Of a DNA stretch of 30,094 nt, positions 24,496-30,094 are shown in pieces (within the stretch, counting starts at the first letter, position 1; every line of letters starts with the position of its first letter). The notes under the pieces were generated by a model. The model made no database searches, had not been told where the DNA came from, and saw only the letters and a list, made by a program, of their open reading frames with translations. Both the position numbers and the translations under genes were made by a program. The DNA comes from an uncultured Collinsella sp. Lineage in GTDB: Bacteria; Actinomycetota; Coriobacteriia; Coriobacteriales; Coriobacteriaceae. The DNA lies in assembly GCA_900547125.1 (NCBI GenBank), contig URFU01000009.1:1-30094 (forward strand). The letters are read 5' to 3'.

Positions 24496-24522
24496 AAATC
24501 TAAGTCAATTCATATAAGATTT
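24496..24522 (-). promoter_or_regulatory. Candidate HspR operator upstream of dnaK
   Basis: On the minus strand the ends are AAATCTTATAT and GACTTAGATTT with centre GAATT. Both 11-bp ends and the 5-base spacing are identical to the element upstream of clpB. It lies about 110 bases before the dnaK ATG. Confidence 0.6.
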
Positions 24523-24529
24523 CTTATCT

Positions 24530-24549
24530 CTGAGAGTTTAGGTTCTCAA
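24530..24549. promoter_or_regulatory. Second inverted repeat upstream of dnaK
   Basis: CTGAGA (24530-24535) and TCTCAA (24544-24549) form an inverted repeat with an 8-base spacer, only 7 bases from the shared element. It loosely resembles HAIR half-sites (CTTGAGT/ACTCAAG). It could be an extra HspR or other stress-regulator site. Confidence 0.35.
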
Positions 24550-24806
24550 ATGCGCAGGTAGATGCGCTGTTTGAGTTCTCGGCAAATCTATTGAGATCTA
24601 TGTAGAGTTGACTGAGGTGTGAGCCTGAAACTGTGTCCCGTTTTGGACGTGGATTACGGGATGCGCTTTCCAAAAGCTCGCTCAATCGCCCTATATTTCA
24701 AGTCACCTATAGCTAACATTTGCGCAGCTCAACGGCCTCACCTGCATAATTTTTAGTAAGCCGCGGCATACTCGGCGAACGGTATGAAGATGCCGGTCAG
24801 AGGGTA
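24550..24806. other. Non-coding stretch between dnaK and the ferredoxin
   Basis: I see no convincing gene, RNA or repeat in these 257 bases. Short open frames lack ribosome sites and family resemblance. It may hold further upstream control of the dnaK operon. Confidence 0.4.
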
Positions 24807-24834
24807 TTGCAAACGGTCGCTCCCGTGGTATGTT
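24807..24834 (+). promoter_or_regulatory. Likely promoter of the ferredoxin gene
   Basis: TTGCAA (24807-24812) and TATGTT (24829-24834) are separated by 16 bases, about 60 bases before the ferredoxin start. Confidence 0.45.
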
Positions 24835-24895
24835 TTTGCCCGAATCAAACCGACGCGCATCGCCTGTAGCGTCGGTCAACAGAGAGGAAACTACC

Positions 24896-25081
24896 ATGGC
24901 TCATCCCGTAATTGATGCCGACGAGTGCATCGCTTGTGGCGTTTGCGTCGACACCTGCCCCGCTGGCGTTCTGGAGCTCCAGGACGTCGCTACCGTCGCT
25001 GACGAGGATTCCTGCGTCGCCTGTGGCGCTTGCCAGGACGCTTGCCCCGCTGGCGCGATCACCGAGATCGTCGAGGAGTAA
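24896..25081 (+). CDS. 2[4Fe-4S] ferredoxin
   Basis: This 61-residue clostridial-type ferredoxin carries low-potential electrons in anaerobic metabolism. Two cluster motifs are present: CIACGVCVDTCPAG (starting about residue 12) and CVACGACQDACPAG (about 40). The protein is acidic and ends IVEE. Length (55-62) is typical. The ATG at 24896 has AGAGAGG seven bases upstream. It is monocistronic, with its own promoter and a strong terminator. It could serve oxidoreductases such as the one at 5586, but that link is inference. Confidence 0.96.
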   Translation: MAHPVIDADECIACGVCVDTCPAGVLELQDVATVADEDSCVACGACQDACPAGAITEIVEE

Positions 25082-25121
25082 CAACTCCCCACTTGCACAC
25101 TCAAAAGTACACCGTGCACAA

Positions 25122-25159
25122 AAAAGGAGGCCTCCGCATCGCCGCGGAGGCCTCCTTTT
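25122..25159 (+). terminator. Terminator of the ferredoxin gene
   Basis: A 16-bp perfect stem, AAAAGGAGGCCTCCGC (25122-25137) with GCGGAGGCCTCCTTTT (25144-25159), has a 6-base loop and ends in TTTT. It can work in both directions. Confidence 0.93.
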
Positions 25160-25197
25160 GCATGTGTGGGCAGCTAATTTGGAGCGGGACCCTTGGC

Positions 25198-25265
25198 AGT
25201 TGCGGTGGAATAGTTCCTGTTTTATGGCTTGGATGCCGATTTTAGGAACTATTTCACCGCAACTT
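25198..25265. repeat. Intergenic hairpin family A, copy 4
   Basis: The left arm contains AGTTGCGGTGGAATAGTTCC and the right arm GGAACTATTTCACCGCAACT. It lies 16 bases from the niaR stop, between convergent ferredoxin and niaR genes. Confidence 0.85.
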
Positions 25266-25281
25266 ATAGATGCGGCGTCGA

Positions 25282-25827
25282 CTAGGACAAATCGTCTTCG
25301 TAGGGCATCAGGTCTGCTAGGTAGCCTTTCTCCTTGAGTATGGTCTCGATCTCGTCGAGGGTCTGCTCGTCTTCTGCCGCGATGCGATGGAAGTGATAGC
25401 CGCTCGTCACCGTCAGCAGCGGGAAGCTCTTGCCGCTCTCGATATCGTGCAGGTAGCGCTCAACATCGCGACGATTGCGAATGTCCAGGTCGGCCGTGAT
25501 CTTACCGTACACGCGGTGATTGACGATCACGTTGAGCACGGCGCCGCCGGCGTCAACGATACTCGTGAGCTCATCGCCTGCCTGCTCCACGCTGTGGCGA
25601 ACCTTGACCAAGCGCGTTGGCACAGCGGGGCTGCTGGGGGCCTCCTGCAGCACGTAGCCGCGATTGGTCGCCACGATATCGTGCCCGTCGGCGCGCAGCA
25701 GAGCGATGTCTTGCACGACAATCTGGCGGCTCACACCCACCTCGCGGGCAAGAGCGCTGCCCGAAACGGGCTCCTTGGCTTCCTCGAGCACGCCCATGAT
25801 GGCACGGCGACGCTCGCGGGCGTCCAT
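25282..25827 (-). CDS. niaR: NiaR, niacin-responsive NAD synthesis repressor
   Basis: This 181-residue protein has an N-terminal HTH_11 winged helix (about 5-60, with LAREVGVSRQIVVQDIALLR) and a C-terminal 3H domain (about 75-175). The histidines of the latter are visible in KVRHSVEQAG, VNHRVYGKI, RYLHDIES and GYHFHRI. NiaR (YrxA in Bacillus) represses NAD synthesis or niacin uptake genes when niacin is plentiful. Its start overlaps the nadC stop by one base (TAATG), so it is translationally coupled in nadA-nadB-nadC-niaR. The likely target is the inverted repeat at 29191-29234 upstream of nadA. Confidence 0.9.
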   Translation of the reverse strand: MDARERRRAIMGVLEEAKEPVSGSALAREVGVSRQIVVQDIALLRADGHDIVATNRGYVLQEAPSSPAVPTRLVKVRHSVEQAGDELTSIVDAGGAVLNVIVNHRVYGKITADLDIRNRRDVERYLHDIESGKSFPLLTVTSGYHFHRIAAEDEQTLDEIETILKEKGYLADLMPYEDDLS

Positions 25828-26687
25828 TATTTACCGTCCAGCAGACGCAGGTGCTTAAGCGAGAGGTCGAGAATCGGCGCAGAGTGGGTCAATGCCCCCG
25901 AGCTAATAAAGTCAACGCCCAGGTCGGCGAGCGCGCGGATATTGCTGGCGTCCACGTTACCCGAGCACTCGGTCTTGGCGCGACCGGCGATAAGCTCAAT
26001 CGCGGCAGTCATGTCGTCATGGGTCATGTTGTCGAGCATGATGATATCGGCGCCGGCCTCCACGGCCTCGCGTACCATGTCCAGGTTCTCGCACTCGATC
26101 TCGACCGTCGTGGTAAACGATGCATGGGCGCGCGCCATCTCGATCGCACGCGTCACACCACCGGCGGCGTCGATGTGGTTGTCCTTGAGCATGACGGCCG
26201 TCGACAGGTTGTAACGGTGGTTGCTGCCGCCGCCGATCTCGACCGCGGCCTTCTCGAAGACGCGCATGCCCGGCGTGGTCTTGCGCGTGTCGACGAGCAC
26301 GGTCTTGGTGCCCTCGAGCGCCGCGGCCATCTGGTGCGTATAGGTAGCGATACCGCTCATGCGCTGCAGGTAGTTGAGCGCCACGCGCTCGCCCGAAAGC
26401 AGCACGCGCGCATCGCCACGCACCTGCCCCACGTGGTCGCCGGCGTGGACCTCGTCACCGTCGGCAACATCAAACAGCACCGAGCTCTGCGAATCCAGCA
26501 GCTCAAAAGTGCGAGCGAACACATCCAGACCCGCAATGATGCCATCGGCCTTGGCGATAAGCTCCACCGTGGCGGGGCGCGCCGTGGGGCACACGCTCGC
26601 CGTGCTCACGTCCTCAAAGGTAATGTCCTCGCGCAGAGCCTGCAGAATCAGATCATCGACGACGAGCTTCATGGTAATGGGATTCAT
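25827..26687 (-). CDS. nadC: Nicotinate-nucleotide diphosphorylase (carboxylating)
   Basis: This 286-residue quinolinate phosphoribosyltransferase converts quinolinate and PRPP to nicotinate mononucleotide, CO2 and pyrophosphate. Signature segments are ALNYLQRMSGIATYTHQM, DTRKTTPGMRVFEKAAVEIG, GGSNHRYNLSTAVMLKDNH and EIECENLDMVREAVEAGADI, ending with FISSGALTHSAPILDLSLK. Length is typical (about 280-295). The ATG at 26687 has GGAGGAG seven bases upstream, within the end of nadB; three bases separate the two genes. Confidence 0.97.
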   Translation of the reverse strand: MNPITMKLVVDDLILQALREDITFEDVSTASVCPTARPATVELIAKADGIIAGLDVFARTFELLDSQSSVLFDVADGDEVHAGDHVGQVRGDARVLLSGERVALNYLQRMSGIATYTHQMAAALEGTKTVLVDTRKTTPGMRVFEKAAVEIGGGSNHRYNLSTAVMLKDNHIDAAGGVTRAIEMARAHASFTTTVEIECENLDMVREAVEAGADIIMLDNMTHDDMTAAIELIAGRAKTECSGNVDASNIRALADLGVDFISSGALTHSAPILDLSLKHLRLLDGK

Positions 26688-26690
26688 GGT

Positions 26691-28067
26691 CTACTCCTCC
26701 ACGGCCTGCGTGCCGGCGGCACGGGCCAAATCATCGATTGCCAGGGTATCGGCGCTCAGGGCGCGATGACGGCCATCGAGCGCGGGATCGCCCGCCTGCT
26801 CCACGGCCAGCGACTCGCCGGTACGCATGTACCACGCGGCGCGACGACCCCAGACCAAAGCCTCGAGCAGGCTGTTTGATGCAAGGCGGTTCTTGCCGTG
26901 AACACCGTTGCAAGCCGTCTCGCCCGCAGCGTAGAGCTCGGGCATCGAGGTGCGGCCGTCCTTGTCGACCCACACGCCGCCCATAAAGTAGTGCTGCGTG
27001 GGCGTAACGGGAATGGGCTCGTCCAAGATATCGCGACCGTCCTCCAGGCAGCGCGCGCGGATGTTGGTAAAGTGCCCGGTCACCACATCGCGCTCGACGG
27101 GGGCAAAGCTCAGCCACTCGTGCTCGGTGCCGTCCTGCTTCATCTGCTCGCGAATGGCGGCGGCGACCACGTCGCGCGGCTGCAGCTCGTCGGTAAAGCG
27201 CTCACCGGCGGCGTTGAGCAGAATCGCGCCCTCGCCGCGGCAGCTCTCACTGATCAGGAACGTGCGGCCCGGCTGCGGCGAGAACAGGCCCGTGGGGTGA
27301 ATCTGCACGTAGTCCAGGTGCTCCATCTTAATGCTATGCTCCTGAGCAATGTAGCAGGCATCGCCCGTGAGCTGCGGGTAGTTGGTCGAATGGTCGTACA
27401 CGCCGCCGATACCGCCCGTCGCCCACAGCGTGTGGCGGGCATGGATCTTAAACGGCTCGCCGGCATGCACGCCTCCGGCGGCATTTGCCAGTTCGTCGGC
27501 GGGACGAACCGAGTTGTCCTCGTCCACGGGAACGGCGACGACGCCGGTGCACACCGTGGCGCCGCCACGCTCGCCCGTCAGGATGTCGGTCATGGCCACG
27601 TGCTCCAAAATCTGCACGTTATCCAGCTTGCGAACGGCCTGGAGCAGCTTGGTTGTGATCTCCTTGCCCGTAATGTCGGCATGGAAGGCAATGCGCGGGC
27701 GGCTGTGCGCGCCCTCGCGGGTAAAGTCGAGGCTGCCGTCGGCCTTGCGCTCAAAATCCACACCCATGGCCAGCAGGTCGTTAATGACCGAGCGGCTCGA
27801 GCGGATCATGATGTCGACGCTCTCGCGGCGGTTCTCGTAGTGGCCGGCGTGCATGGTGTCCTCAAAGAAGGCATCGTAGTCCGAGCCTTCGGGCAGCACA
27901 CAAATGCCGCCCTGAGCGAGCATCGAATCGCACTCGTCGACGGCGCCCTTGGAGAGCATGACCACGCGCGTGCTCGTCGGCAGATTGAGGGCCGCGTACA
28001 GACCCGCCACGCCGCAACCGGCAATGACGACGTCACACTCCATATCGGGGTATTGTTTGGTTTCCAC
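26691..28067 (-). CDS. nadB: L-aspartate oxidase
   Basis: This 458-residue flavoprotein oxidises L-aspartate to iminoaspartate, the substrate NadA condenses with dihydroxyacetone phosphate. The FAD-binding motif is VVIAGCGVAGLYAALNL (GxGxxG at 17-22). Other family segments are AHSRPRIAFHADITGKEI, ESCRGEGAILLNAAGERF, QHYFMGGVWVDKDGRTSMPE and LYAAGETACNGVHGKNRLAS. The C-terminus is shorter than in E. coli NadB (540), lacking much of the helical domain; in an anaerobe fumarate is the likely electron acceptor. The GTG at 28067 is chosen because GAGAGG lies about seven bases upstream. A hairpin separates it from nadA. Confidence 0.94.
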   Translation of the reverse strand: METKQYPDMECDVVIAGCGVAGLYAALNLPTSTRVVMLSKGAVDECDSMLAQGGICVLPEGSDYDAFFEDTMHAGHYENRRESVDIMIRSSRSVINDLLAMGVDFERKADGSLDFTREGAHSRPRIAFHADITGKEITTKLLQAVRKLDNVQILEHVAMTDILTGERGGATVCTGVVAVPVDEDNSVRPADELANAAGGVHAGEPFKIHARHTLWATGGIGGVYDHSTNYPQLTGDACYIAQEHSIKMEHLDYVQIHPTGLFSPQPGRTFLISESCRGEGAILLNAAGERFTDELQPRDVVAAAIREQMKQDGTEHEWLSFAPVERDVVTGHFTNIRARCLEDGRDILDEPIPVTPTQHYFMGGVWVDKDGRTSMPELYAAGETACNGVHGKNRLASNSLLEALVWGRRAAWYMRTGESLAVEQAGDPALDGRHRALSADTLAIDDLARAAGTQAVEE

Positions 28068-28085
28068 AGGAATCCTCTCCCTTGT

Positions 28086-28120
28086 AATGTGACATAAGGA
28101 ACTGTCCCTCATGTCACATT
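28086..28120. repeat. Hairpin between nadA and nadB
   Basis: AATGTGACAT (28086-28095) and ATGTCACATT (28111-28120) form a perfect 10-bp stem. The 15-base loop contains GGAACTGTCCC, which reads GGGACAGTTCC on the minus strand. It lies three bases from the nadA stop, inside the nad operon. Confidence 0.8.
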
Positions 28121-28123
28121 GGC

Positions 28124-29149
28124 TTAGCGCGCCGCGTACTCGAGCATGCGGTCGAGCGTGAGTTTGGCTTGGTCGGCAGCCTCGTCCGACACGCCGATCT
28201 GCACCTCGCCCTCGCCCGTCTCCAGGCAGCGCACGAGTTTTTCAAGCGTGATGAGATCCATGTTGACGCAGGTGGGCTGCACCGCGGGGAAATAGAACTT
28301 TTTGCCGGTGCCCTCGCAGCGGCGCTCGAGCTCGTAGAGCACGCCGCGGACCGTCACGATGATGAACTCACTCGCGTCCGACTCCTCGGCATACTTGATG
28401 ATGCCGGCGGTGGAGCCGATGTAGTCGGCCTCGGCCAGGACGTCGGCCTTGCACTCGGGGTGCGCCAGCACGAGCGCGTCGGGATGCGCTTCCTGCGCGT
28501 CGACAATCTGCTCGACGGTGATGATGTGGTGGCGCGGGCAGTAGCCATTGTTGAGGATGACGTGCTTTTGCGGCACCTGCTCGGCAACAAAGCGGCCCAG
28601 GTTTTGATCGGGGATGAACAGGACGTGTTGCTGCGGCAGCTCGGACACGATCTTGACGGCGTTGGAGCTGGTGACGCACACGTCGCTCCAGCTCTTGATC
28701 TCGACCGTCGAGTTAACGTAGCAGACCACGGCAAGGTCGTCGCCGTACTCGGCGCGCGCCGCGTCGACCGTCTCGCGCTTGACCATGTGCGCCATAGGGC
28801 AGTCCGCGCCCGGCTCGGGCAGCAGCACGGTCTTGGTGGGGTTGAGCAGCTTGGCGCTCTCGCCCATAAACTCCACGCCGCACAGCACGATAGTCTGCTG
28901 CGGCAGGCTCTTGGCGAGCTTTGCCAGGTAGAAGCTGTCGCCGACGTAATCGGCAACGGCTTGGACCTCGGGCGCCACATAGTAGTGCGCCAGGATCACC
29001 GCGTCACGTTGGGTTTTTAGTTGCTGAATGGCCTCGACGAGCTCTGCGGGCACCTGTGCCGCGCGCTCCGTTGCCGTCGTTGCCGATGCTAGGCCGGCCG
29101 CGATATCGCGCGCAAGCTCCGACGCATCCATGTTCGCGCTCTGTGCCAT
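28124..29149 (-). CDS. nadA: Quinolinate synthase
   Basis: This 341-residue 4Fe-4S enzyme makes quinolinate from iminoaspartate and dihydroxyacetone phosphate. The N-terminal segment AVILAHYYVAPEVQAVADYV is characteristic. The cluster cysteines are recognisable by context: Cys90 in LCGVEFMGES, Cys233 in HPECKADV and Cys294 in QPTCVNMDLI. Other segments are GADCPMAHMV and YVNSTVEIKSWSDVCVTSSN. The ATG at 29149 has AGGGG six bases upstream; the adjacent TTG at 29152 is less likely. It is the first gene of the nad operon, with promoter and candidate NiaR operator directly upstream. Confidence 0.97.
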   Translation of the reverse strand: MAQSANMDASELARDIAAGLASATTATERAAQVPAELVEAIQQLKTQRDAVILAHYYVAPEVQAVADYVGDSFYLAKLAKSLPQQTIVLCGVEFMGESAKLLNPTKTVLLPEPGADCPMAHMVKRETVDAARAEYGDDLAVVCYVNSTVEIKSWSDVCVTSSNAVKIVSELPQQHVLFIPDQNLGRFVAEQVPQKHVILNNGYCPRHHIITVEQIVDAQEAHPDALVLAHPECKADVLAEADYIGSTAGIIKYAEESDASEFIIVTVRGVLYELERRCEGTGKKFYFPAVQPTCVNMDLITLEKLVRCLETGEGEVQIGVSDEAADQAKLTLDRMLEYAAR

Positions 29150-29184
29150 CAAGGCCCCTCTCTTTTGGCGAATCTTGGGGCTTT

Positions 29185-29234
29185 AGTATGACACCTAGGT
29201 TTACAGCTGACAAGACAGCTGTAAACCTAGGTGT
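29185..29234 (-). promoter_or_regulatory. nad operon promoter with overlapping candidate NiaR operator
   Basis: On the minus strand TTGTCA (29213-29208) and CATACT (29190-29185) are spaced by 17 bases, a good promoter. A perfect 19-bp inverted repeat (29191-29209 and 29216-29234, 6-base centre) covers the spacer and -35. Its arm, read on the plus strand, is ACACCTAGGTTTACAGCTG. Position upstream of nadA with niaR in the same operon suggests NiaR repression. Confidence 0.65.
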
Positions 29235-29253
29235 AAAGTTGAAATAAAGATTC

Positions 29254-29322
29254 AATCATGCGGCAGGTCCATTTTCGAACTGGCAAGCTGAGGATAGTCG
29301 AAAATGGACCTGCCGCATGATT
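29254..29322. repeat. Inverted repeat with 25-bp perfect arms
   Basis: Arms at 29254-29278 and 29298-29322 match perfectly around a 19-base loop. The arm starts AATCATGCGGCAGGTCC. It lies upstream of the nad promoter and has no T tract at its end. Confidence 0.85.
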
Positions 29323-29354
29323 CGAGCGGCCTTTTTGCCTTGGACCAAGGGGCA

Positions 29355-29563
29355 GTGGTCAAAAAAGGCCAAATATGAGTACTGTCACCAAATTAGTAGC
29401 AGCGATTTTCCAGTCCAGAGCAGCAAAATCGCCTTGTTTGGAGCCCGATCGCGACTCTGAAGGACGAAAATCGATGTACTTTTGGCCGCTGGCACCGATT
29501 TTTGAGGCCATTTGGCTGCCACCAAACTGGTAGCAGTACTCATATTTGGCCTTTTTTGACCAC
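29355..29563. mobile_element. Element with 30-bp terminal inverted repeats, MITE-like
   Basis: Perfect 30-bp inverted repeats at 29355-29384 and 29534-29563 (starting GTGGTCAAAAAAGGCC) bound 149 bases. The interior has its own hairpin, GCGATTTT with AAAATCGC at about 29402-29432, and a near direct repeat of ACCAAACTGGTAGCAG and ACCAAATTAGTAGCAG just inside the ends. One minus-strand frame is open through the whole element (for example FGGSQMASKIGASGQKYIDF), with no ribosome site. No transposase and no clear target duplication are visible. It may be a non-autonomous element or a structured RNA. Confidence 0.55.
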
Positions 29564-29585
29564 CGGGTTTCCGGCAGACCCCAAA

Positions 29586-29617
29586 AGCGGGTCCGGATCG
29601 CTCGATCCGGACCCGCT
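29586..29617 (-). terminator. Terminator of the LPQSG surface protein gene
   Basis: AGCGGGTCCGGATCG (29586-29600) pairs with CGATCCGGACCCGCT (29603-29617). On the minus strand TTTT follows, 17 bases after the stop codon. Confidence 0.9.
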
Positions 29618-29633
29618 GGGAGCTGGCGCGCGA

Positions 29634-30094
29634 CTACGCGCTGCGCTTCATGGCCCACGCCAGCAGCAGGGCTGCCACACCGGCAGCGAGTACGGCACCG
29701 GCCATGGCGTACGCGCTGTCGCCGGACTGAGGCAGCGTCTCCTTGCCAGCCTTCTTCTTAGGCTTGGAAGTCGTAGTCGTGGTGGTCGTAGTCGTGGTGG
29801 TCTGGCCAGGAGCGGGCTTGGCAGCCTCGGCAACGGTGAAGGTCGTCTCGGCAGTGCCCGTAGCCGAAACCACGCTCTGCTTGTGTTCGCCCACGCCGAG
29901 CGTCTTTAGGAAGCTCGCCTTGAGCGTCACGATCGTAGAGCCCTCGGTGAGCACGTAGTGCTCGGCGGCGACCTCCCTATCGTCGACCAGCACCTTCTGG
30001 AAGAACTCAATCGGCGCTCTCGAGCGGAAGCTCAGGTCCTTGGCGGCGTCGGCCACCATCGTCTGGCCCTTGCCGTCGATGATCTCGGGTGTCA
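29634..30094 (-). CDS. Sortase-anchored surface protein, C-terminal fragment
   Basis: The frame is open to the right edge, so the N-terminus is missing; 152 codons and the stop remain. The visible part has an Ig-like/X2-type repeat (EFFQKVLVDDREVAAEHYV, then LTEGSTIVTLKASFLKTLGV). A wall-spanning Thr-rich spacer of eleven threonines in a row follows, then a Lys-rich stretch. The sorting signal is LPQSG, followed by a membrane helix (AMAGAVLAAGVAALLLAWAM) and the positive tail KRSA. LPQSG is a variant of LPXTG with Ser for Thr, common in Gram-positive sortase substrates. It is a wall-linked protein; what it binds cannot be read from this fragment. Confidence 0.9.
   Translation of the reverse strand, partial: TPEIIDGKGQTMVADAAKDLSFRSRAPIEFFQKVLVDDREVAAEHYVLTEGSTIVTLKASFLKTLGVGEHKQSVVSATGTAETTFTVAEAAKPAPGQTTTTTTTTTTTSKPKKKAGKETLPQSGDSAYAMAGAVLAAGVAALLLAWAMKRSA

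Noticed and set aside
24703..24897. Short minus-strand frame between dnaK and the ferredoxin
   Set aside because: No ribosome site, no family resemblance, and it overlaps the ferredoxin promoter and leader.
29359..29658. Minus-strand open frame of 100 codons through the inverted-repeat element as a gene
   Set aside because: It starts inside the terminator and neighbouring gene end, has no ribosome site, and its openness may follow from the repeat structure; kept only as an observation.
29762..29809. Threonine-codon repeat tract as a possible sequencing error
   Set aside because: Thr-rich wall spacers are normal just before LPxTG-type sorting signals, and the frame stays intact on both sides.

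Overview
The window is GC-rich bacterial chromosome. Gene content points to a gut-type actinobacterium of the class Coriobacteriia, most like Collinsella. The clues are a dnaK-grpE-dnaJ-hspR operon (the actinobacterial arrangement), a mannose-family sugar phosphotransferase operon with ManO, an anaerobe-type multi-cluster iron-sulfur oxidoreductase, an LPxTG-like (LPQSG) wall-anchored protein and a TetR/DUF5692-type pair. The genus is an inference from gene content, not from a marker gene. Most genes are on the minus strand.

Layout. 1-345: start of an exported coiled-coil protein running off the left edge. 429-1141: AT-rich accessory patch with a small XRE regulator, its inverted-repeat operator and a gene remnant, lying against the 3' end of a tRNA-Arg(CCU) gene (1162-1237). 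1373-4655: mannose-family PTS operon (EIIAB, EIIC, EIID, ManO). 5061-8363: hypA and a 925-residue flavin/iron-sulfur oxidoreductase. A TetR regulator (8553) and a polytopic membrane protein (9279) diverge from the oxidoreductase across a region with paired palindromic operators. 10520-12007: a membrane-anchored acidic protein of unknown function. 12477-15104: clpB. 15282-17336: two unknown membrane-anchored proteins enclosed by two 182-bp composite hairpin repeats. 17511-19811: an aconitase-family hydratase. 20086-24386: hspR, dnaJ, grpE and dnaK. 24896-25081: a 2[4Fe-4S] ferredoxin. 25282-29149: nadA-nadB-nadC-niaR, de novo NAD synthesis with its repressor. 29634-30094: the C-terminus of a wall-anchored surface protein.

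How genes work together. HspR is expected to repress its own operon and clpB. Upstream of dnaK and of clpB there is a shared 27-bp element with identical 11-bp ends, the best candidate for this organism's HspR operator. NiaR is translationally coupled to nadC and probably closes the nad promoter, where a perfect 19-bp inverted repeat overlaps good -35 and -10 boxes. PTS genes are tightly spaced, and a hairpin separates the core operon from manO.

The most unusual feature is the density of long, nearly perfect inverted repeats between genes. There are four copies of a 67-69-bp hairpin, each just past the 3' end of a minus-strand gene. There are four copies of a second hairpin with a conserved loop, two 182-bp tandem-hairpin composites, an 87-bp near-palindrome, and 25-bp and 30-bp inverted repeats near the right edge. 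Several share a GGGAC-type core. I saw no CRISPR array, rRNA, insertion-sequence transposase or prophage genes.
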